Origin: Bacilli bacterium
GTDB lineage: Bacteria > Bacillota_I > Bacilli_A > RF39 > UBA660
Assembly: GCA_016295795.1 (NCBI GenBank)
Contig: JAEDKN010000031.1
Coordinates: 1 to 12,041 of the forward strand
DNA length: 12,041 nt
Direction of reading: 5' to 3'
In this document: positions 6,470-12,041 of the stretch, one piece after another
How the letters are laid out: each line of letters starts with the position of its first letter
How positions within the stretch are numbered: position 1 is the first letter of the stretch
Made by a program: the position numbers and the translations under genes
The notes under the pieces: generated by a model
Seen by the model: the letters and a program-made list of their open reading frames with translations, nothing else
Database searches by the model: none
What the model was told of the DNA's origin: nothing

Positions 6470-6913
6470 TTATTTTTTTAATTTTTTAATTTTCACATTT
6501 TCTTTAACATTTTCAGCATCTTCAAAATACATTGTTGGATGTACCTCTAAAACACTATCTCTTATTTCTTTTAAAGTAAAATTTTTCTTTCTAAAAATAT
6601 CATTAGTTCTGCATAGAACAATATCAGCAGATCCATAAATATTAAAATAACTCTTACCTAATTCTAATCTATTAGGTTTTATATTTTCTAAATTATAAAG
6701 TTTGTTTTTTTCTTCATCCAAAACATTATAATAAGTTAATCCACCATCATCTGTAGCAACTATCCTATACGTAATAAAAGAATAACCAATCTTATTTTGA
6801 ATCGGATCAAAATCATCATAAACCAATTCCATAGCCAATTTTAATTCTTTTTCCGTATAACTTTTTTTCTCTTTAAAATTTGGATTTTCTAATCTTTTTT
6901 TACTGCTTATCAT
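6470..6913 (-). CDS. Uncharacterized protein encoded within the suf operon
   Basis: I do not recognise this 147-aa protein. It has no signal peptide or membrane segment and is probably cytoplasmic. The first 20 residues are Lys-rich; a helix-like stretch (20-33) follows, then a mixed region with GYSFITYRIVATDDGGLTYY (43-62), GKSYFNIYGSADIVLCR (86-102), and a Lys-rich tail (VKIKKLKK). Its only cysteine is Cys101, so it has no own Cys cluster-binding motif. It lacks the DPE/GLIY features of SufT (DUF59) and the triple Cys of SufA. It lies 11 bp after sufU and 15 bp before sufB with a good AGGGAG ribosome binding site, so it is surely co-expressed with both. The B. subtilis order sufCDSUB has no gene at this position. 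A role in Fe-S assembly is inferred only from location; it could also be an unrelated operon passenger. That it is a real gene is well supported. Confidence 0.8.
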   Translation of the reverse strand: MISSKKRLENPNFKEKKSYTEKELKLAMELVYDDFDPIQNKIGYSFITYRIVATDDGGLTYYNVLDEEKNKLYNLENIKPNRLELGKSYFNIYGSADIVLCRTNDIFRKKNFTLKEIRDSVLEVHPTMYFEDAENVKENVKIKKLKK

Positions 6914-6924
6914 TTTAAACTCCC

Positions 6925-7344
6925 TTACTTTGTATTTATAACTTTTTTTATCGATTCAAAAGGCAACAATGCACATTTTTTTCTACTAGGTTGTTTATAT
7001 ATATCATTATATACATTAAGTTCCTGTAGAACTGAATCATCATACTCTTCTTCATTAATCATTTTTTCAAAATTACATACTATTTCGTCTACTTGGTCTA
7101 TGTTTTTACCAATTATAGATCTAATCATAATCGATGTAGCAGAAGTACATATTGCACATGCCTCTCCATCAAATCTAGCATCTTCTATTACCCCGTCTTT
7201 TATCTTTACCATCATATCTATATTATCAACACATGAAGAATTTCTAGTATTAACTCTAACATATCCTTCCTTATCTATAAGTCCCCTATTAACCGGATTT
7301 TGATAATGTTCTAAGATTATTTCTCTTTTTAATTTCGGATCCAC
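6925..7344 (-). CDS. sufU: SufU-type zinc-dependent sulfur transfer / Fe-S assembly protein
   Basis: SufU accepts persulfide sulfur from SufS and passes it to the SufBCD scaffold; in Gram-positives it binds zinc. The expected ligands are present: Cys38 and Asp40 in SSCVDNID, Cys63 in GEACAIC, and Cys124 in KKCALLPFESIKK, with about 60 residues between the last two, as in the SufU class rather than IscU. Unusual points: the common GEGC is GEAC, and an extra Cys66 replaces the usual serine of GCSIS/GCAIS motifs. The length of 139 aa is close to B. subtilis SufU (about 147). The start is GTG at 7344, with AAAGAGGTG immediately after the sufS stop (13-bp gap), the best placed start in the frame. 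Directly downstream is the unknown gene at 6470-6913. Function as the SufS partner is well supported by the adjacent gene. Confidence 0.94.
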   Translation of the reverse strand: MDPKLKREIILEHYQNPVNRGLIDKEGYVRVNTRNSSCVDNIDMMVKIKDGVIEDARFDGEACAICTSATSIMIRSIIGKNIDQVDEIVCNFEKMINEEEYDDSVLQELNVYNDIYKQPSRKKCALLPFESIKKVINTK

Positions 7345-7357
7345 TTATTACACCTCT

Positions 7358-8560
7358 TTATAAAATAATATCAAATATATTTCCACGATTTTCTAAAACA
7401 TTCGCCATTTTATCTATTTCTTCTTTAGTGTTATAAAAATAGAAACTAGCCCTGCAAGTGTTTGTAGCTTTTATCTCTTCTTTTAAGATTTTTGCACAAT
7501 GATTTCCAGATCTAACACATATCTTATAATGATTCAAATAAAGTGCTAAATCTTGACTAAATATCTTTTCTACATTAAAAACTATTATACCAGAGGGGGT
7601 GGTTTTGTTATATATGGTTAATCCAGGAATATCTTTAAATCTTTTTAGAGCATATTCTTTTAACTCAACTTCATACCTATGTATATTTTCAATACCAATA
7701 TTCTCTATATATTCTAGCGCTTTACCCATACCTATAACTCCAGCAATATTTTGAGTACCAGCTTCTAACCTCCAAGGAAGTTCTTTATACTCCACTTCAC
7801 CAGTACTTTCGAAGAAAGAATTCATTCCACCACCATATGATAATGGGATCAACTTATCTAAAAGTTCATACTTTCCATATAAAACCCCTGTCCCTGTAGG
7901 CCCAAGCATTTTATGAGCTGAAAAAGCTAAAAAATCAATATTGTATTTTTTTACATCTACTCTGATATGCCCAATGCTTTGAGCAGCATCAACAACAAAT
8001 AGCAAATTTTTATCTTTGCATATTTTTCCTATCATCTCTAAATCTCTAATATCTCCTATAACATTTGTTATATGAGCTAAAGAAACTACTTTAGTTTTAG
8101 GAGTTATTGCACTTAACAAATTTTCTTTAGTTACTGAATAGTCATCATCTAGTTTTATGAATTTAACTTTTATTCCAACTGAATTAGCTAATTCCATCCA
8201 TGGAAGTATATTAGATGCATGTTCGCTTTTGGTAATTAAAACCTCATCACCGTCTTTTAAGTAATTTTTCATAAAACCAAACACAACCATATTAAGAGAA
8301 TTAGTTGCACCACTGGTAAATACTATCTCAGCACTTTTATCAGCATTTATAAAACTTTTAATTTTTTCTCTAACACCTTCATATTTTTGATCTACTTCAA
8401 CACTATTATCATAATCACCCCTATGTGCATTCGCAGTATAACTACTGTAATACTCTGTCATAGAATCAATTACCTTTTGTGGCTTTAATGTTGTCGCACC
8501 ATTATCAAAATATATCAAATCCTTATTAATATTAAATATAGGAAAATCATCTCTATTCAT
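7358..8560 (-). CDS. sufS: Cysteine desulfurase SufS (class V aminotransferase fold, PLP)
   Basis: Releases sulfur from L-cysteine as an enzyme-bound persulfide for Fe-S assembly, with PLP as cofactor. PLP-related residues: His114 stacking over the ring (SEHASN), Asp191 and Gln194 in DAAQS, and Lys217 for the internal aldimine in SAHKMLGPTGTG. The persulfide-forming Cys355 lies in RSGNHCAK, with the short active-site loop of group II desulfurases. The sequence CRASFYFYNTKEEID (369-383) is the typical C-terminal end. The length of 400 aa is normal. The ATG at 8560 has ATAGGAGGTG upstream and follows the sufD stop by 18 bp. Being next to sufU fits the SufS-SufU pairing of Gram-positive bacteria. 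No catalytic residue is missing. Confidence 0.96.
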   Translation of the reverse strand: MNRDDFPIFNINKDLIYFDNGATTLKPQKVIDSMTEYYSSYTANAHRGDYDNSVEVDQKYEGVREKIKSFINADKSAEIVFTSGATNSLNMVVFGFMKNYLKDGDEVLITKSEHASNILPWMELANSVGIKVKFIKLDDDYSVTKENLLSAITPKTKVVSLAHITNVIGDIRDLEMIGKICKDKNLLFVVDAAQSIGHIRVDVKKYNIDFLAFSAHKMLGPTGTGVLYGKYELLDKLIPLSYGGGMNSFFESTGEVEYKELPWRLEAGTQNIAGVIGMGKALEYIENIGIENIHRYEVELKEYALKRFKDIPGLTIYNKTTPSGIIVFNVEKIFSQDLALYLNHYKICVRSGNHCAKILKEEIKATNTCRASFYFYNTKEEIDKMANVLENRGNIFDIIL

Positions 8561-8578
8561 AATTCACCTCCTATCAAA

Positions 8579-9298
8579 TTAAACTTTTATTTCATTCAAG
8601 ATTTTTTCGCGATTGATGCAATCAACATCTAAGTTACCTATTAAAAAACCATTTACCAATAATTTTTTTGCCATCTTCTCATCTATACCACGAGATCTCA
8701 TATAAAACATATAATCCTTATTAAAATCACTTATATATGCTGAATGCGAAGCCTCCACGTCGTCCAAATCTATTATTAAATTAGGTAGAATATCACTTTT
8801 GCCACTTTTTAAATTAGTTATTTTGCTTTCCTGTTTAGTAATAGATTTCATAGCTGAAGGATTTACTTTGGAATCTACTATAAATGACATGTTTCCAGTA
8901 GAATTATTTATGCCATGATTTGATAGATAACTCTCTGTATTAATATTATTATGTTCAATCAAAAACTTGATACAACTATCACTATTGTTAACAGCACTAT
9001 TGTTTAGTTTTATATTAGAATATTTTCCATCTAATAAAACGTAAATATAATCATTACAATCCACCGAAAATTTATTATAAATGACTCTGCTCTCATTGCC
9101 AAGTTCTAAGAAAAATCGATTTTTTGTATTTTTACTAATCTCTATAATGTTTAGTAAAACAGAATTTTCCACAAGTATATGTATATCTTTTTCGATATTT
9201 TTAAAATCAATTTCTAACTGAGTATCTTCTTCTATTACTAATGTGTTAATATCATCTTCATTATTCAATAATAATTTATTCATTATTACCATTCCCAT
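8579..9298 (-). CDS. sufD: Short SufD-like Fe-S assembly protein
   Basis: SufD pairs with SufB on the SufC ATPases and is needed for iron loading. This protein is only 239 aa against about 420-440 for E. coli or B. subtilis SufD. The C-terminal part is recognisable: LPNLIIDLDDVEASHSAYIS (171-190) aligns with the DVKCSHGAT region, and DYMFYMRSRGIDEKMAKKLL (195-214) with the SufC-contacting helix. His185 matches the conserved His (E. coli His360), but the Cys two residues before it is Ala183. The N-terminal half-domain is missing and the core beta-helix is short and divergent. The end is intact and the frame is open, so this looks like a compact gene rather than a frameshifted one. The start overlaps sufC by 23 bp; the ATG at 9283, which has a GGGA 9 bp upstream and sits beside the sufC stop, is at least as likely (234 aa). 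Confidence 0.82.
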   Translation of the reverse strand: MGMVIMNKLLLNNEDDINTLVIEEDTQLEIDFKNIEKDIHILVENSVLLNIIEISKNTKNRFFLELGNESRVIYNKFSVDCNDYIYVLLDGKYSNIKLNNSAVNNSDSCIKFLIEHNNINTESYLSNHGINNSTGNMSFIVDSKVNPSAMKSITKQESKITNLKSGKSDILPNLIIDLDDVEASHSAYISDFNKDYMFYMRSRGIDEKMAKKLLVNGFLIGNLDVDCINREKILNEIKV

Positions 9299-10034
9299 TT
9301 ACATTATTTATCTCATTATAACCATTTTTTTCAATATTTAATGCAAGAGTATAATCCCCAGTTTTGACAATTTTGCCATTCATCATAATATGAACATAAT
9401 CTGGTTTAATATATTCCAAAATTCTTGGATAGTGAGTAATTATTAGGATAGAAGTTTTAGGAAACTCTTTTAAATAATCGTTTATATTATCACATACTAC
9501 CTTTAAACTATCTATATCAAGTCCAGAATCTAACTCATCTAATATTATAAATTTTGGCTCTAGTAATCGCATTTGAAAAATCTCATTTTTCTTTCTCTCT
9601 CCACCAGAATTTCCGACATTAACATTTCTATGAATATTATCTTTATCCATGGAAAGATCATCTGTTATTTTTTCAACGCTTTTGATAAATTCATAAAGCC
9701 CAATGGGAGAAGTTCTTCTTGCGTTGATTGCCGCTTTTATAAATTCGCTATTAGTAATTCCTTCTATACTTGTAGGTGATTGCATACAAAGGAAAATTCC
9801 TAGTCTTGATCTTTCATCAACCTCTAATGACTTAATGCTTTTTCCTTCAAAAATAATATCACCATATAAAACTTTATACTCATCGCTTCCCATTATAACT
9901 TTAGATAAAGTACTCTTGCCTGTTCCATTCGGACCCATTATCGCATGAATTTCTCCATCTTTTATATTAATACTAAAATCATCTAATATTTTTTTATCCC
10001 CAGCGGATGCTGTTAAATTTTTAATTTCAAGCAT
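9276..10034 (-). CDS. sufC: Fe-S assembly ATPase SufC (ABC-type)
   Basis: The ABC ATPase of the cytoplasmic SufBC2D complex; ATP-driven dimerization reshapes SufB-SufD during cluster assembly. All nucleotide-binding motifs are present: Walker A GPNGTGKS (34-41), Q-loop Gln85, signature SGGERKKNEI (143-152), Walker B FIILDE (162-167) with D-loop SGLDIDS, and the H-loop His201 (ITHYPR). The SufC-typical GGExKxNE form of the signature separates it from transporter ATPases. At 252 aa the length is normal. The last ten codons give an Asn/Gly-rich tail that overlaps the sufD start region. The ATG at 10034 has TTTGGAGGTG upstream and is the first gene of the operon, 24 bp after the -10 element, so the leader is very short. 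Confidence 0.97.
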   Translation of the reverse strand: MLEIKNLTASAGDKKILDDFSINIKDGEIHAIMGPNGTGKSTLSKVIMGSDEYKVLYGDIIFEGKSIKSLEVDERSRLGIFLCMQSPTSIEGITNSEFIKAAINARRTSPIGLYEFIKSVEKITDDLSMDKDNIHRNVNVGNSGGERKKNEIFQMRLLEPKFIILDELDSGLDIDSLKVVCDNINDYLKEFPKTSILIITHYPRILEYIKPDYVHIMMNGKIVKTGDYTLALNIEKNGYNEINNVNGNGNNE

Positions 10035-10057
10035 AAAACACCTCCAAACATGTAAAT

Positions 10058-10089
10058 ATTATAACACAATTAATTGATTTTTTTGTCAA
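10058..10089 (-). promoter_or_regulatory. Promoter of the suf operon
   Basis: On the minus strand a perfect TATAAT (10063-10058) carries the extended -10 TG (TGTTATAAT). A perfect TTGACA (10089-10084) is 20 bp upstream, longer than the ideal 17, which the extended -10 could offset. Transcription would start about 17 nt before the sufC ATG, leaving no room for a riboswitch or a long leader. Confidence 0.65.
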
Positions 10090-10168
10090 AGATAATAAAT
10101 TATTAAATAAAATGGTTTAAAACTTAAAAAAATTTATCACAATAATATTGAATATTTGCTGTATTCAC

Positions 10169-10207
10169 AAAAAGAGTTCAATTTTTATGAACTCTTTTAT
10201 TTTTTAT
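10169..10207 (+). terminator. Hairpin with T tract in the divergent suf/HIT spacer
   Basis: A perfect 11-bp stem (10170-10180 pairs with 10188-10198) with a 7-nt loop is followed on the plus strand by a T-rich run including six T residues (10200-10205). It has the form of an intrinsic terminator for plus-strand transcription, but no plus-strand gene precedes it: suf is transcribed away on the minus strand. In reverse it is followed by a TTTTTGTG tail, so it could also stop leftward read-through before the suf promoter. Confidence 0.6.
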
Positions 10208-10271
10208 TAAAGCATAAGTATTTACTATATTATTTTTTTCAGTTAAAATAATAATGAAAGGAAGATATATA

Positions 10272-10661
10272 ATGAATGAATGTTTATTTTGTAAAATAAT
10301 CAAAGGTGAAATACCAAGCTACACTATATTTGAAGATGAGGCTGTAAAGGTTTTTTTGGATATAAATCCTTCTACAAATGGAGATTGTTTAGTTGTTCCA
10401 AAGAAGCATTTTACTAGTATAAATGATATAGATTTAGAAACGTTAAACCATATTAATAAAGTAGTAAAAAATCTATATCCAACTTTAAAAGAAAAATTAT
10501 CTTGTGATGGATTAACCCTTGTTCAAAATAACGATTTTGGACAAGAAGTAAAACATTATCATTTACATCTAACTCCTCGTTATAAAGATGATATGTTAAC
10601 TCATAACTTTAATAAAAATATTTTATTAAAAATTGAAGAAGTATATGAAAATCTAAAATAG
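10272..10661 (+). CDS. HIT-family (HINT-like) nucleotide-binding hydrolase
   Basis: A histidine-triad protein of the Hint branch; family members hydrolyse purine nucleoside phosphoramidates and related AMP-lysine or AMP-linked substrates in the cytoplasm. The diagnostic HYHLHL (95-100; His95, His97, His99) is followed by TPRY. The N-terminal CLFCKI (Cys4, Cys7) with His46 resembles the zinc site seen in many bacterial HIT proteins. The ATG at 10272 is chosen because AAAGGAAG ends 7 bp upstream; the in-frame ATG at 10254 lies upstream of that site and lacks one of its own, so the 129-aa form is preferred to 135 aa. It is monocistronic, with a terminator right after the stop. B. subtilis Hit lies next to the ecs genes and prsA; here too a PrsA-like gene is close by, though the tiny membrane genes intervene. 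The physiological substrate is unknown. Confidence 0.92.
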   Translation: MNECLFCKIIKGEIPSYTIFEDEAVKVFLDINPSTNGDCLVVPKKHFTSINDIDLETLNHINKVVKNLYPTLKEKLSCDGLTLVQNNDFGQEVKHYHLHLTPRYKDDMLTHNFNKNILLKIEEVYENLK

Positions 10662-10693
10662 AAAAAGAAGGCTAAAAAGTTACCTTCTTTTTT
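10662..10693. terminator. Bidirectional terminator between HIT gene and tiny membrane peptide genes
   Basis: A 10-bp stem AAAAAGAAGG / CCTTCTTTTT (10662-10671 and 10683-10692) with an 11-nt loop and T runs on both strands starts directly after the HIT stop codon (10659-10661). It also overlaps the stop of the second tiny membrane gene (10694-10692), so it can serve both convergent transcripts. Confidence 0.75.
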
Positions 10694-10796
10694 AATAAAA
10701 CATCCTAGAACTTAAGATGATTGCTAGTAATATATATAGCACAAGTACTATTACATATCCTGAGCCACTACGAACTGGTTCGTTAGAGCAAGACAT
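10692..10796 (-). CDS. Tiny transmembrane peptide (YjcZ-like), second of a pair
   Basis: A 34-aa peptide. A polar N-terminus (MSCSNEPVRSGSG) is followed by one transmembrane segment, YVIVLVLYILLAIIL (14-28), and a short SSRMFY tail. It resembles the YjcZ-type tiny membrane (sporulation) proteins of Bacillaceae, which pair a Cys/Gly/Ser-rich start with an IVLVLFILLIII-like helix. The core aligns with the upstream 26-aa peptide as (A/V)IVLVL(F/Y)ILL(V/A)IIL, so the two are paralogs from a tandem duplication. An ideal AAGGAGGTG lies 5 bp upstream of the ATG, starting just after the stop of the first gene (15-bp gap). Family assignment is by pattern over a very short sequence, and the function is unknown. 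Confidence 0.72.
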   Translation of the reverse strand: MSCSNEPVRSGSGYVIVLVLYILLAIILSSRMFY

Positions 10797-10811
10797 TTTT
10801 ACACCTCCTTA

Positions 10812-10892
10812 TTATATCCAGGCACCTAGAATGATTACTAGTAAGATAAATAATACTAAAACGATTGCGTGATTTGATGTGCAATTACCCAT
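10812..10892 (-). CDS. Tiny transmembrane peptide (YjcZ-like), first of a pair
   Basis: A 26-aa peptide: MGNCTSNH, then a single hydrophobic helix AIVLVLFILLVIILGAWI to the end. The FILLVIILGAW end is close to the pattern of YjcZ-family tiny sporulation proteins. The ATG at 10892 has a perfect AAAGGAGG seven bases upstream, stronger evidence for translation than the length. It is co-transcribed with the 34-aa paralog. A sequence matching the sigma-K/sigma-E promoter class lies 32-60 bp upstream. The size is below the cut-off of most gene finders, so it may be missing in automatic annotation. No partner or mechanism can be read from the sequence. Confidence 0.72.
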   Translation of the reverse strand: MGNCTSNHAIVLVLFILLVIILGAWI

Positions 10893-10923
10893 AATTTATT
10901 CCTCCTTTTTTCTTTACTCACAT

Positions 10924-10952
10924 TATTGTATGGCCAAAACAAATAAAGTGTT
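10924..10952 (-). promoter_or_regulatory. Candidate sporulation sigma-K/sigma-E promoter of the tiny peptide pair
   Basis: On the minus strand CATACAATA (10932-10924) fits the sigma-K -10 CATAnnnTA and contains the sigma-E -10 CATACAAT. AACA (10952-10949), fitting the sigma-K -35 mACm, lies exactly 16 bp upstream. A vegetative reading is poor: for TACAAT as -10, the -35 position holds GAACAC. The predicted start is about 25 nt before the first ATG. AT-rich sequence raises the chance of random matches. Confidence 0.5.
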
Positions 10953-10982
10953 CGGACTAATATTATTTTTTTCGCAAAATAA

Positions 10983-11011
10983 TTGTATTTTATATTTAGA
11001 TTTGCTATTAT
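10983..11011 (+). promoter_or_regulatory. Sigma-A-type promoter of the PrsA-like gene
   Basis: TTGTAT (10983-10988), a 17-bp spacer and TATTAT (11006-11011) preceded by the extended -10 TG (TGCTATTAT). The predicted start near 11018 gives a 26-nt leader containing the GGGAG ribosome binding site. Confidence 0.6.
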
Positions 11012-11043
11012 AAATATGTACGTTAATGAAGGGAGAACATAAA

Positions 11044-12021
11044 ATGAAGAAAATATTAATAAGTATTTTAACCGTACTATTACTAGTAACTAGTTGTGGA
11101 AAAGTACCAAAATTAGAAAATGGTCAAGAAGCAGTTGTCACTATGGATGGTAAAAATATATCGGTAGACGATCTTTACAAAGAATTGAAAGAGGATTATG
11201 CATTAAATATCTTAATCAACATGATAGATACTCAAATATTAAATGAGATATATAAAACAGATGATGAAGAAAAGGAATATATCAAAAATCAAGTAGAAAC
11301 AATTAAATATTATTATGAAAATTACTACAAAGAACAATATAGTTCATTTCAAGAATATCTAGTCCAAAACGGGGTTGAAGATGAAGACGCATTAGAAGAA
11401 AACATTGCATTAACCTATAAAAGAAACAAGGCCATTGAAGATTATGCTAAAACTTTAGTTACCGACAAAGAAATCAATAAGTACTATGAAGATGAAATTT
11501 TTGGTGATATAAGTGCAAGTCACATATTAATAACACCAGAATATGATGACGATGCTACCGATGAAGAAAAAGAAGAAGCTGAAAAAAAGGCACTAGAAGA
11601 AGCAAAATCTATAATTAGCAAGCTTAAAAATGGAGAAGATTTTGCAGAATTAGCTAAAAAATATTCAGACGATTCTCAAAATAGCGCTTCCGGTGGTAAA
11701 CTTGCTGATTTCAATCATGGACAAATGGTAGATGAATTTGAAAAAGCTGCAAAAGATCTTGAAGTAGGAAAATTTACAACAAGTCCGGTTAAAACAGAAT
11801 ATGGATATCATATAATATTAAAAACAGCTCAAAAAGATAAACCAAAACTTGAAGAAGTAAAAGATGATATTATAGAAGAAATCGCATCAGAAAAATTGGA
11901 AGAAGATGAAACATTAGAAGTTACTGCTTTAGTTGAATTAAGAAAGACTCATAAAGTAGAAATCCAAGATAAAGATATAAAGAAACAATATGAAGCTTAT
12001 ATAGAGAAAAATACAAAATAA
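11044..12021 (+). CDS. prsA: PrsA-like foldase lipoprotein (parvulin peptidyl-prolyl isomerase)
   Basis: An extracytoplasmic lipid-anchored chaperone/isomerase that helps exported proteins fold at the membrane-wall interface. The signal peptide MKKILISILTVLLLVTSC ends in the lipobox VTSC, so Cys18 is the lipidated residue. A SurA-like helical chaperone part (about 30-150) is followed by a parvulin domain (about 156-262): ASHILI with His160, the SASGGKLADF loop (214-223) and YGYHII with His256. A final acidic helical tail (265-325) returns to the chaperone part. An acidic insertion (167-180) lies inside the first parvulin strand-helix region. The ATG at 11044 is preferred over 11026 because GGGAG lies 8 bp upstream of it and the signal peptide then begins directly with MKK. 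Length 325 aa. Whether the isomerase site is active cannot be judged fully; the two histidines are present. Confidence 0.9.
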   Translation: MKKILISILTVLLLVTSCGKVPKLENGQEAVVTMDGKNISVDDLYKELKEDYALNILINMIDTQILNEIYKTDDEEKEYIKNQVETIKYYYENYYKEQYSSFQEYLVQNGVEDEDALEENIALTYKRNKAIEDYAKTLVTDKEINKYYEDEIFGDISASHILITPEYDDDATDEEKEEAEKKALEEAKSIISKLKNGEDFAELAKKYSDDSQNSASGGKLADFNHGQMVDEFEKAAKDLEVGKFTTSPVKTEYGYHIILKTAQKDKPKLEEVKDDIIEEIASEKLEEDETLEVTALVELRKTHKVEIQDKDIKKQYEAYIEKNTK

Positions 12022-12041
12022 AAAAATCCACTACAGAAAGA

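Noticed and set aside
6470..6913. Unknown suf gene as SufT (DUF59) or SufA
   Set aside because: It lacks the DPE...GLIY pattern of DUF59 and the C-terminal CxC and third Cys of A-type carriers.
7100..7303. Plus-strand frame of 67 codons inside sufU
   Set aside because: It is antisense to the conserved Cys motifs of sufU and has no family resemblance.
8579..9298. SufD as a frameshifted pseudogene
   Set aside because: The frame is open to a normal C-terminus, the 5' end abuts an intact sufC in overlap, and no SufD-like sequence is left over in another frame.
9573..9948. Two overlapping plus-strand frames inside sufC
   Set aside because: They are antisense to the SufC ATPase motifs, without recognisable products.
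10035..10058. Riboswitch or T-box leader for suf
   Set aside because: The predicted leader is only about 17 nt long.
98..12021. Mycoplasma-type code with TGA as tryptophan
   Set aside because: All proteins are full length with TGA read as stop, and tryptophans in conserved positions are encoded by TGG.

Overview
The window is strongly AT-rich, densely packed, and carries genes typical of a low-GC Gram-positive bacterium (Firmicutes/Bacillota, Bacilli-like). The evidence is the gene set and order: a sufCDS-U-B iron-sulfur operon, a PrsA-type lipoprotein foldase, a PrsW-like protease, a DacF/PBP5-like carboxypeptidase, and tiny YjcZ-like membrane peptides. Ribosome binding sites are of the AGGAGG type, and TAA is the dominant stop codon (12 TAA, 4 TAG, no TGA among 16 genes). 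Reading TGA as a stop gives full-length proteins throughout, so there is no sign of a TGA=Trp code. An uncultured gut-type Bacilli lineage is possible, but the sequence does not fix the taxon.

Left part (1-4165): a serine D-Ala-D-Ala carboxypeptidase (minus strand) and a zinc VanY-type carboxypeptidase (plus strand) diverge from a 78-bp spacer. The VanY gene runs tail to tail into a PrsW-family protease with a C-terminal zinc ribbon, and the two stop codons overlap. The PrsW gene lies directly downstream of a pyrimidine-nucleoside phosphorylase gene and appears translationally coupled to it.

Middle (4200-5046): a short SSB without the acidic C-terminal tip is followed by an XRE-type regulator. 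This unit has its own candidate promoter and terminator.

Core (5081-10089): one minus-strand suf operon in the order sufC-sufD-sufS-sufU-unknown-sufB, with an extended -10 promoter, strong ribosome binding sites, spacings of about 10-20 bp (or overlap), and a hairpin terminator. It supplies the desulfurase (SufS), the sulfur-transfer partner (SufU) and the SufBCD scaffold/ATPase. Two points are unusual: SufD is about half the normal length, and a 147-codon gene of unknown family lies between sufU and sufB.

Right part (10169-12041): a hairpin with a T tract between suf and the next gene, a HIT-family hydrolase (plus), a bidirectional terminator, a minus-strand pair of paralogous tiny transmembrane peptides (26 and 34 aa) preceded by a sequence matching mother-cell sporulation sigma (sigma-K/E) promoters, and a divergent PrsA-like foldase lipoprotein. 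The most interesting items are the unknown suf gene, the miniature SufD, and the tiny-membrane-peptide pair with its sporulation-type promoter. No tRNA, rRNA, CRISPR array, insertion sequence or phage gene was seen.
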